This document shows positions 57,678 through 64,000 of a stretch of DNA of 64,000 bases, piece after piece. Below the pieces are notes generated by a model. The model saw only the letters and a program-made list of their open reading frames with translations, made no database searches and was not told the DNA's origin. The translations under genes and the position numbers were made by a program. Source of the stretch: Rhodococcus sp. IEGM 1409 (GTDB lineage Bacteria; Actinomycetota; Actinomycetes; Mycobacteriales; Mycobacteriaceae); NCBI RefSeq assembly GCF_030056735.1, contig NZ_JASHKN010000002.1, forward strand, positions 1-64,000. Reading direction: 5' to 3'. Positions within the stretch are counted from its first letter, which is position 1, and each line of letters starts with the position of its first letter.

Positions 57678-58477
57678 GGGTCGACCGGGAGCAACGGCGC
57701 CGTGTGCGGAATCTCGACGTCGGGATCAGCGAAGTCCTTGTACTTCTTGTCGCCGGTCAGATGGAACAACAGGAAGCCCGTGAGCAGGCACCGTGTGGCG
57801 GACTGTGTCTTGCGCTCGGATCCACCGAGCCCCAGGGCGCCGAGGAGTCGTCGGCCTTCGATCAGGCCGGCGTCTTGGCCGTCGTTCACGGTGCGTGCGA
57901 CGACGGGACCGCCCCACTCCACGCTCAGCGGGCGGGCATTGCTGGTCAAGGAATCGACGTCGTCTTCGCCGGCGAGGATCAAGCCGGGCGCTGTGATCTT
58001 CGACGCGTAGTTCTCTGCCTTGGGTGCTGTCGGGGCCGGGAACAGTGCGGCTACCGCACCGACATCCCCGCGCTGCGCTGCGGCCAGTACCGCCGCGCCC
58101 GCGCCCATGCCGTGACCGGCAAACGCGACCCGATCGGGTTGGACGCTGATCTGGCCGGGGCCGAGTCGCACGCCGACGCAGATATCGAGCGTCGCCCGCA
58201 GATCTGCAGCCAATCCGAGATGTGACGGGACCGGACCGCGTTCGCTGTCGGGCGCCGCTGCGACAATTCCCCAGGAAGCGAGGTGCTGGAGTGTCTGCTC
58301 GTACTTGTGTGACCCGACCATCCACCCGTGCGCGAAGGCAACGGCGGGGAGATTGAAACCGGTTTCGGGCGTGTACACCACACCTGGCTGTCCGGCCAGG
58401 GCGAGGTTGCCGCGGAGAACTCGGTGCGGGCCGCGCTTGGACAGCTCACGGGTCAGTGTCTTCAGTTTCGGTGCCAC
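57638..58477 (-). CDS. Alpha/beta hydrolase-fold protein with Gly in place of the nucleophile Ser
   Basis: A 279-residue cytosolic protein with a dienelactone-hydrolase-like fold: oxyanion AFAHGW, elbow AGHGMGAGAA, acid-strand LILAGEDD. The elbow reads G-H-G-M-G where G-x-S-x-G is expected, so a serine hydrolase reaction is unlikely. GTG 58477 gives 279 residues, close to the 280 of Rv3438, which as I recall has the same place and orientation next to glmS. Divergent from glmS; convergent and overlapping by 40 bases with the small proline-rich gene. Confidence 0.82.
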   Translation of the reverse strand: MAPKLKTLTRELSKRGPHRVLRGNLALAGQPGVVYTPETGFNLPAVAFAHGWMVGSHKYEQTLQHLASWGIVAAAPDSERGPVPSHLGLAADLRATLDICVGVRLGPGQISVQPDRVAFAGHGMGAGAAVLAAAQRGDVGAVAALFPAPTAPKAENYASKITAPGLILAGEDDVDSLTSNARPLSVEWGGPVVARTVNDGQDAGLIEGRRLLGALGLGGSERKTQSATRCLLTGFLLFHLTGDKKYKDFADPDVEIPHTAPLLPVDPHSDARASQLLRK

Positions 58478-58599
58478 GGTTGAAGACGTTATCCGATGAG
58501 CTGCCTCGTGTATGCGGAGCGGACGCTGCAAGCAGGTGGGGGATGTCTTCGGAACCGCAAAATGCGCCCACCACTGATGTCCAAGTACCCTGAGTCACC

Positions 58600-60462
58600 A
58601 TGTGCGGAATCGTGGGATACGTCGGCCACCGCCCAGCTCTGGGCGTTGTGGTGGAGGCTTTGCGACGAATGGAGTATCGCGGGTACGACTCGTCGGGAAT
58701 CGCGATTCTCGACGGAACCGGTGGGGTCGAGATCGAGCGTAAGGCCGGTAAGTTGGCCAACCTCGAGGCGGAGCTCGGCGAGTACGGTGCGGATCACTTT
58801 GTCGGTACGTCCGGTATGGGCCATACCCGTTGGGCGACGCATGGGCGTCCGACGGACCGCAATGCGCACCCGCATCGTGATGCCTCGGGCAAGCTGGCTG
58901 TCGTTCACAACGGAATCATCGAGAATTTCGCCCCGCTGCGCGCGGAGCTCGAGGCTGCAGGCGTCGAACTGCAGAGCGACACCGATTCCGAGGTCGCAGT
59001 TCACCTGGTTGCCATGGCCTACGGGCAGGGGCCGACTGCCGGTGACTTCATCGAGAGTGCGCTGTCGGTGGTTCGTCGGTTGGAAGGTGCGTTCACACTC
59101 GTCTTCACGCACGCCGATCACGCGGACACGATTGTTGCTGCACGCCGCTCCACCCCGCTCGTCGTCGGTGTCGGTGAGGGCGAGATGTTCCTCGGCTCCG
59201 ACGTCGCTGCGTTCATCGAGCACACACGCGATGCTGTTGAACTCGGGCAGGATCAAGCAGTGGTGATCACTGCCGACAGCTACCGGATCTCCGACTTTGC
59301 GGGCAACGAGGCGCAGGGACGCCCGTTCCGCATCGACTGGGATCTCGCGGCCGCCGAAAAGGGTGGTCACGATTACTTCATGCTCAAGGAGATCGAAGAG
59401 CAGCCGACTGCTGTCGCCGACACGCTCCTCGGGCACTTCGAGAACGGAAAGATCGTCCTCGACGAGCAGCGTTTGTCGGATCAGGAACTGCGCGACGTCG
59501 ACAAGGTGTTTGTCGTCGCTTGCGGTAGTGCTTACCATTCCGGTCTGTTGGCGAAGTACGCGATCGAGCACTGGACGCGTCTACCTGTCGAGGTCGAACT
59601 CGCCAGCGAATTCCGTTACCGCGACCCGGTTCTCGATCGCTCGACGCTTGTTGTCGCGATCTCGCAGTCGGGGGAGACGGCCGACACGCTCGAAGCTGTC
59701 AAGCATGCCAAGGACCAGAAGGCGCGGGTTCTCGCGATCTGCAACACCAACGGTGCGCAGATCCCGCGTGAGGCCGACGCCGTCCTTTACACCCGGGCAG
59801 GACCGGAAATCGCGGTCGCGTCCACCAAGGCGTTCCTTGCGCAGGTGACCGCGAACTACCTCGTCGGTTTGGCGTTGGCGCAGGCGCGCGGCACCAAGTA
59901 CCCGGACGAAGTCGCCCGCGAGTACGCAGACCTCGAAGCGATGCCCGCATTGGTCAGCAAGGTACTCGAGACGGCAGAACCGGTGCGCGCGTTGGCACGC
60001 CAGTTCGCGCACGCGTCGACCGTGCTGTTCCTGGGTCGCCACGTCGGCTACCCGGTTGCGCTCGAGGGTGCACTCAAGCTCAAAGAGCTTGCCTACATGC
60101 ACGCCGAGGGCTTTGCCGCCGGCGAGCTCAAGCACGGCCCGATCGCACTGATCGAGGAGGGCCTGCCGGTCATCGTCGTCATGCCGTCGCCGCAGGGTCG
60201 CGCTGTGTTGCACTCGAAGTTGGTGTCGAACATCCAGGAGATCAAGGCACGCGGTGCAACGACGATCGTCATCGCGGAGGAAGGCGACACCGTCGCAGCG
60301 GCGCATGCGGATCACCTGATCGAGATTCCGGCGTCACCGACTCTGCTGCAGCCGTTGCTGTCCACGGTTCCGTTGCAGATCTTTGCGGCCGAGGTTGCTG
60401 CGGCGCGCGGATACGATGTCGACAAGCCGCGTAACCTGGCGAAATCGGTTACGGTCGAATAG
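58600..60462 (+). CDS. glmS: Glutamine-fructose-6-phosphate aminotransferase (isomerising)
   Basis: A 620-residue enzyme, first step of amino-sugar synthesis. Cys2 (MCGIVGYVG) is the glutaminase nucleophile; RWATHG and NGIIEN complete the amidotransferase domain. Two SIS isomerase domains follow (VACGSAYHSGLLAKY, SQSGETADT) and the C-terminal DKPRNLAKSVTVE is the family end. No ribozyme-like structure is seen in the 122-base gap upstream. Confidence 0.97.
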   Translation: MCGIVGYVGHRPALGVVVEALRRMEYRGYDSSGIAILDGTGGVEIERKAGKLANLEAELGEYGADHFVGTSGMGHTRWATHGRPTDRNAHPHRDASGKLAVVHNGIIENFAPLRAELEAAGVELQSDTDSEVAVHLVAMAYGQGPTAGDFIESALSVVRRLEGAFTLVFTHADHADTIVAARRSTPLVVGVGEGEMFLGSDVAAFIEHTRDAVELGQDQAVVITADSYRISDFAGNEAQGRPFRIDWDLAAAEKGGHDYFMLKEIEEQPTAVADTLLGHFENGKIVLDEQRLSDQELRDVDKVFVVACGSAYHSGLLAKYAIEHWTRLPVEVELASEFRYRDPVLDRSTLVVAISQSGETADTLEAVKHAKDQKARVLAICNTNGAQIPREADAVLYTRAGPEIAVASTKAFLAQVTANYLVGLALAQARGTKYPDEVAREYADLEAMPALVSKVLETAEPVRALARQFAHASTVLFLGRHVGYPVALEGALKLKELAYMHAEGFAAGELKHGPIALIEEGLPVIVVMPSPQGRAVLHSKLVSNIQEIKARGATTIVIAEEGDTVAAAHADHLIEIPASPTLLQPLLSTVPLQIFAAEVAAARGYDVDKPRNLAKSVTVE

Positions 60463-60474
60463 CTTTCGCTAAAA

Positions 60475-60512
60475 ACTCGGGCCCCACAGTCGAAAGACTG
60501 CGGGGCCCGAGT
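60475..60512. terminator. Terminator between glmS and the cupredoxin gene
   Basis: A 17-bp stem with one mismatch (60475-60491 with 60496-60512) and a GAAA tetraloop between convergent genes. A run of five A on the left gives a T run for the minus-strand gene; the right side has GCTTT for glmS. Confidence 0.88.
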
Positions 60513-60515
60513 GCT

Positions 60516-60887
60516 TTACTGCGCTTGAACGACGACGGTTCCGCGCATCTCGGGATGAGGTGTGCAGGTGTAGTCGTAGGTTCCGGGTTCGGTGAACGTG
60601 TAGGTGTAGGTTCCCGATTTCTTGAGTGGGCTGCGGAGTTTGCCCTTGGCGTCACCGAGGCCGCTGACGTCGTGGGCCATTCCGTTGTCGTCGAACACCC
60701 ACGTGACGGTGTCGCCGACGCTCACGGTGATGGAAGCGGGGGAGTATGCCATCCCGGAGATGGTGACCACGGTCCCACTGGCCGTCGTTTCCGGCGCGGA
60801 CGGTGTGGAGTCGGTGGTGGAGCTGCACCCGACCAAGCCGAGAGCGAGCACGAGTCCCGCGATTGCCGGGCGAAGACGTGATTTCAT
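60516..60887 (-). CDS. Cupredoxin (plastocyanin/azurin-like) lipoprotein
   Basis: A 123-residue lipoprotein. A signal peptide ends in the lipobox LVGC; a Thr/Ser linker follows and then a single blue-copper domain with ligands His (NGMAHDV) and Cys-x2-His-x3-Met (CTPHPEM), so a type 1 copper site is complete. It probably carries electrons or copper on the outer membrane face. ATG 60887 gives the signal peptide; the frame is open to 61076 but that part overlaps nnr. Only 38 bases separate it from the divergent nnr gene. Confidence 0.88.
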   Translation of the reverse strand: MKSRLRPAIAGLVLALGLVGCSSTTDSTPSAPETTASGTVVTISGMAYSPASITVSVGDTVTWVFDDNGMAHDVSGLGDAKGKLRSPLKKSGTYTYTFTEPGTYDYTCTPHPEMRGTVVVQAQ

Positions 60888-60925
60888 GGTTCCGAGGGTA
60901 GCGACGGCAACTGAAGGGTTCCGAC

Positions 60926-62359
60926 ATGCGTGGGTTCTACACAGCCGATCAGGTGCGAGCAGCGGAGGCGCCACTGCTCGACAGGCTGCCGGACGGGGTG
61001 CTGATGCGTCGAGCAGCCTACGGTCTCGCACGAGTTGTGGCGGACGAACTACTTTCGCGCACAGGATCAGTCGCACATCGGTCCGTGACGCTTCTGGTCG
61101 GTACCGGCGACAACGGCGGCGATGCCCTGTGGGCCGGTGCGTTGCTCCGCAAACGAGGTGTGAGTGTCCGGGCCGTCTTGCTCGACCCGGCCCGCGCTCA
61201 TCGGGCGGGCCTCGACGCTCTTCTGAAGGCCGGTGGCCGAGTCGCCGCCGAAGTCGGGTCGCCAGATCTGGTGATCGACGGCATCGTCGGGATTTCCGGG
61301 CACGGCGGACTGCGGCCGAATGCGGCTGAGCTCGTCGGCCAGGTGGATGCGCCGATCGTGGCGGTCGATCTGCCGAGCGGCGTCGACGCGAACACCGGCG
61401 CAGTGGACGGTCCGTCGGTAAGCGCTGATGTGACGGTCACATTCGGTGCGCTCAAGCCGGTACACGTACTCGCGGCTCCGCTGTGTGGTCGTGTCGAACT
61501 GGTGGACATCGGATTGAGCGTCGGTGAACCGGAGTTCGGTTCACTCGATCCGGCCGAGGTCGGCGCGCTGTGGCCGGTACCCGGTCCAGGGGACGACAAG
61601 TACTCGCAGGGTGTGGTGGGCATCGTTGCGGGAAGTGAGCAGTATCCCGGCGCGGGCGTGCTCTGTACCGGCGCCGCGGTGACCGCGACCTCCGGTCTGG
61701 TCCGCTACGCCGGGCACGGAGCCGCAGAGGTGCTGTCCCGGTTCCCGGAGGTGATCGCCAGTGAGACGTTCGAGGCCGCGGGGCGTGTTCAAGCCTGGGT
61801 GGTCGGCCCCGGAATGGGTACCGACGACGACGCCGCGCGCCTTCTCGCGTCGGTGCTCGCTACCGACGTGCCCGTCGTTGTCGATGCGGACGGATTGACC
61901 CTATTGGCTCAGCGTCCCGAACTTGTCGCAGCACGGACCGCGCCGACACTTCTGACGCCCCATGCCGGCGAGTTCGCACGATTCACACCCCTCGGCGACG
62001 ACAGAATCGCAGCCACGCGCGCGCTCGCCGAACGACTCGGAGTCACGGTTCTACTGAAGGGCCATACGACGGTGATCTCGGATCCGGGCGGTGAGGTCCT
62101 GGTCAACGACGCCGGCGGCTCCTGGGCGTCGACGGCAGGTTCGGGTGACATCCTCTCCGGCGTGATCGGCGCGTTGCTGGCTGCGGGTCTGAGCCCTCTC
62201 GAAGCCGGGGCCGTCGGCGCACGTGCCCACGCGTTGGCTGCGAATATCGCCGCGGCCGGCGATCAGAGCGATGTCGCCGGAGCACCGATTTCGGCGTCAC
62301 CCCTGCTGGGAGGACTGCGCGAGTCGGTGCGTGTGCTCCGCTCCTTTGCCCAGAACTGA
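60926..62359 (+). CDS. nnr: Bifunctional NAD(P)H-hydrate repair enzyme Nnr
   Basis: A 477-residue fusion. The N-terminal epimerase (YjeF_N, residues 1-210) has [10 protein letters not shown] and [14 protein letters not shown]; the C-terminal dehydratase (YjeF_C, about 225-477) has [12 protein letters not shown] and the nucleotide motif [11 protein letters not shown]. Together they repair NADHX and NADPHX. The ATG at 60926 starts the family N terminus. Confidence 0.95.
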   Translation: MRGFYTADQVRAAEAPLLDRLPDGVLMRRAAYGLARVVADELLSRTGSVAHRSVTLLVGTGDNGGDALWAGALLRKRGVSVRAVLLDPARAHRAGLDALLKAGGRVAAEVGSPDLVIDGIVGISGHGGLRPNAAELVGQVDAPIVAVDLPSGVDANTGAVDGPSVSADVTVTFGALKPVHVLAAPLCGRVELVDIGLSVGEPEFGSLDPAEVGALWPVPGPGDDKYSQGVVGIVAGSEQYPGAGVLCTGAAVTATSGLVRYAGHGAAEVLSRFPEVIASETFEAAGRVQAWVVGPGMGTDDDAARLLASVLATDVPVVVDADGLTLLAQRPELVAARTAPTLLTPHAGEFARFTPLGDDRIAATRALAERLGVTVLLKGHTTVISDPGGEVLVNDAGGSWASTAGSGDILSGVIGALLAAGLSPLEAGAVGARAHALAANIAAAGDQSDVAGAPISASPLLGGLRESVRVLRSFAQN

Positions 62360-62361
62360 TC

Positions 62362-62379
62362 GTGTTCAAACCCGAACAC
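62362..62379. promoter_or_regulatory. Inverted repeat GTGTTC-N6-GAACAC before alr
   Basis: A 6-6-6 palindrome (extended to 7 bp by flanking C and G) in the 55-base gap between nnr and alr. The same palindrome is found in the rpsJ leader at 14438-14455. It could be an operator or a small hairpin; no known site matches to my knowledge. Confidence 0.4.
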
Positions 62380-62414
62380 GTGTCCGATCCTGTGTGGGTG
62401 GCAGGATTGTCGCC

Positions 62415-63617
62415 ATGACGCTTGCCCAGGGAAGAGCACCGAAGGAGCCTGCAGAGGGGAAGTCGAGCCAGCTCGACACCGCTGTAGGGCCGCAGACGGA
62501 GGCAGTCGTCGATCTGGACGCTATCGCGCACAACGTGCGAGTCCTGCGTGAATTTGCCGGGGATGCAGCGTTGATGGCGGTCATCAAGGCGGACGGATAC
62601 AACCACGGCGCAGTTGCGGTCGCACGGACGGCACTGTCGGCCGGAGCCCGGGAACTCGGCGTCACCACCATCACCGAGGCTTTGGTTCTTCGCGAGGCAG
62701 GCATCACCGCTCCCGTCCTGGCCTGGCTGCACGGATTAGACGCCGATTTCGTGTCGGCGATCCGCTCCGACGTCGAGATCGGGGTCTCCTCGCCGCGACA
62801 CCTGGCTGCTGTGGTCGACGCGGCACGGGTGCTGGGACTACCGGCGACGGTGACGCTCAAGGTGGACACCGGTCTCAATCGCAACGGCGTATCGAGAACC
62901 GAGTGGCCGCAGATGCTCGACGACCTCGCCGCTGCCCGGGACGAGGGCACGATCCGGCTACGCGGAGTGTTCTCGCACCTCGCGCACTCCGACGAGCCAC
63001 ATCACGACGTCATCGACATGCAGAAGCAGCGCCTGATCGACGCGGTTGCCGACGTCCGTGCCCACGGATTCGACCCCGAAGTTGTTCATCTTTCCAACTC
63101 GGCAGCGACGGTTACCCGCCCTGACCTGCGATTTGACATGGTTCGACCCGGAATCGCGATATATGGATTGTCTCCGGTGCCTGAACTCGGAGATTTCGGT
63201 TTACGACCGGCGATGACGCTGCGAGCGAAGGTGATTCTGGTGAAGAAGGTGGCCGCCGGAGAGGGCGTCTCCTACGGGCATCAGTGGGTCGCACCGCACG
63301 ACACCACTCTTGCGCTGCTGCCCGTCGGCTACGCCGACGGTTTGTCTCGTTCACTGAGCGGCAAGTTCGAAGTCCAGTTGGGCGGTAAGCGTCGCCAGGC
63401 GGTCGGGCGGATCTGTATGGACCAGGTGTTGGTGGACCTGGGGCCGGACGGCGACGGAGTTCGCGAAGGTGACACCGCGATCTTCTTCGGCAACGGCGAT
63501 CACGGCGAACCCAACGCGCAGGCCTGGGCCGACGTACTCGACACCATTCACTACGAGGTCGTGACCGGAATACGTGGACGCACCGTACGTACGTACATCG
63601 GGGGAGAGACGTCATGA
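62415..63617 (+). CDS. alr: Alanine racemase
   Basis: A 400-residue PLP enzyme that supplies D-alanine for peptidoglycan. The PLP lysine is K58 in [11 protein letters not shown]; the second catalytic base Tyr lies in [21 protein letters not shown] and [11 protein letters not shown] are family motifs. ATG 62415 is used; the first 28 residues precede the core. The stop overlaps the next gene as ATGA. Confidence 0.96.
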   Translation: MTLAQGRAPKEPAEGKSSQLDTAVGPQTEAVVDLDAIAHNVRVLREFAGDAALMAVIKADGYNHGAVAVARTALSAGARELGVTTITEALVLREAGITAPVLAWLHGLDADFVSAIRSDVEIGVSSPRHLAAVVDAARVLGLPATVTLKVDTGLNRNGVSRTEWPQMLDDLAAARDEGTIRLRGVFSHLAHSDEPHHDVIDMQKQRLIDAVADVRAHGFDPEVVHLSNSAATVTRPDLRFDMVRPGIAIYGLSPVPELGDFGLRPAMTLRAKVILVKKVAAGEGVSYGHQWVAPHDTTLALLPVGYADGLSRSLSGKFEVQLGGKRRQAVGRICMDQVLVDLGPDGDGVREGDTAIFFGNGDHGEPNAQAWADVLDTIHYEVVTGIRGRTVRTYIGGETS

Positions 63618-64000
63618 AGACTGCAGGAAAGATGAGCATTCTCGGTGGCCTGCTCAGCGCCGTGGCGCTCGGCTCGATGGCCGGCGTGAACGCATTCAAG
63701 ACCGCGACGCGTCCGGGCCGGGAAATCTACGCCGACGAGGACTTCGACCTCATGACGCGCGACCGCAAGAGCACTGTGCGCACCGAGGACGGCGTCGAGC
63801 TGGCAGTTCGCGAAGTGGGACCGGATGACGCTCCGCTGACAGTCGTTTTCGTGCACGGATATTGCCTGAGTGCGCTGTCCTGGCATTTCCAGCGACGTCA
63901 GCTCGAAGAGCGATGGGGCAACAAGGTTCGCATGGTGTTCTACGACCAGCGCGGACATGGAGATTCGGGTATGCCACGCTCGAAGAGTTGTACGGTTTCG
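63614..64000 (+). CDS. Alpha/beta hydrolase, cut by window end
   Basis: The first 129 residues of an alpha/beta hydrolase: a hydrophobic N-terminal segment ([16 protein letters not shown]) that may anchor it, then the oxyanion motif [10 protein letters not shown] and the strand [12 protein letters not shown]. The nucleophile part lies beyond the window. ATG 63614 overlaps the alr stop (ATGA). Confidence 0.85.
   Translation, partial: MKTAGKMSILGGLLSAVALGSMAGVNAFKTATRPGREIYADEDFDLMTRDRKSTVRTEDGVELAVREVGPDDAPLTVVFVHGYCLSALSWHFQRRQLEERWGNKVRMVFYDQRGHGDSGMPRSKSCTVS

Noticed and set aside
62374-62387. LexA-like box CGAAC-N4-GTCCG before alr
   Set aside because: One half-site deviates from the actinobacterial SOS box and alr is not a known SOS gene; the stretch overlaps the GTGTTC-N6-GAACAC palindrome.

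Overview
The window is chromosomal DNA from a high-GC, mycolic-acid-containing actinobacterium, most likely Rhodococcus or a close relative in the Nocardiaceae. The evidence is an antigen-85-type mycolyltransferase, a complete ESX-4-type type VII secretion locus, many GTG/TTG starts and ATGA/GTGA stop-start overlaps, and a gene order from truA to alr that matches Mycobacterium tuberculosis (as I recall it) gene for gene in many places. The species cannot be fixed from sequence reading alone. No tRNA, rRNA, CRISPR array or insertion sequence was seen.

Layout. (1) 1-14.2 kb is accessory and looks like part of a natural-product cluster. It holds the last module (A-T-TE) of a nonribosomal peptide synthetase, a secreted lipase, a mycolyltransferase, a DrrABC-type ABC exporter, and a family 2 glycosyltransferase in A+T-richer DNA. 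A tight operon follows: aminodeoxychorismate mutase, aminodeoxychorismate synthase, aminodeoxyprephenate dehydrogenase and an AurF-type di-iron N-oxygenase. That operon predicts p-aminophenylalanine made from chorismate and then N-oxidised, the same logic as the chloramphenicol pathway. A hotdog-fold protein ends the region. (2) 14.2-20.0 kb is the S10 operon (rpsJ to rpsQ). (3) 20.1-25.1 kb is a three-gene, translationally coupled, antisense operon: a double-NTPase protein (AAA plus HerA/FtsK-like), a winged-helix protein and a PD-(D/E)xK (DUF559/Vsr-like) nuclease. It sits exactly between rpsQ and rplN and is a good candidate for an uncharacterised defence or DNA-processing system. (4) 25.3-37.9 kb holds the spc and alpha operons (rplN to rplO, secY-adk-map, infA-rpmJ-rpsM-rpsK-rpsD-rpoA-rplQ-truA); the spc operon is split by its own terminator and promoter before rpsH. 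(5) 38-40.3 kb holds an acyl-CoA dehydrogenase, a divergent TetR regulator and an FMN reductase. (6) 40.3-53.1 kb is ESX-4: eccE, eccB, mycP, eccD (frameshifted in a run of seven G), eccC, an Rv3446c-like protein and two WXG100 proteins. (7) 53.2-64 kb holds rplM-rpsI, glmM, a coupled operon of three unknown genes (the first WXG-like in size), an alpha/beta hydrolase without the usual nucleophile serine, glmS, a cupredoxin lipoprotein, nnr, alr and a hydrolase cut by the window end.

How it fits together. The right part joins translation, amino-sugar supply for peptidoglycan (glmM, glmS), D-alanine supply (alr) and envelope secretion (ESX-4). Five ribosomal-protein promoters share a -35/-10 layout, and three of them have GGTTGCC at exactly the same distance after the -10, which suggests common growth-rate control.
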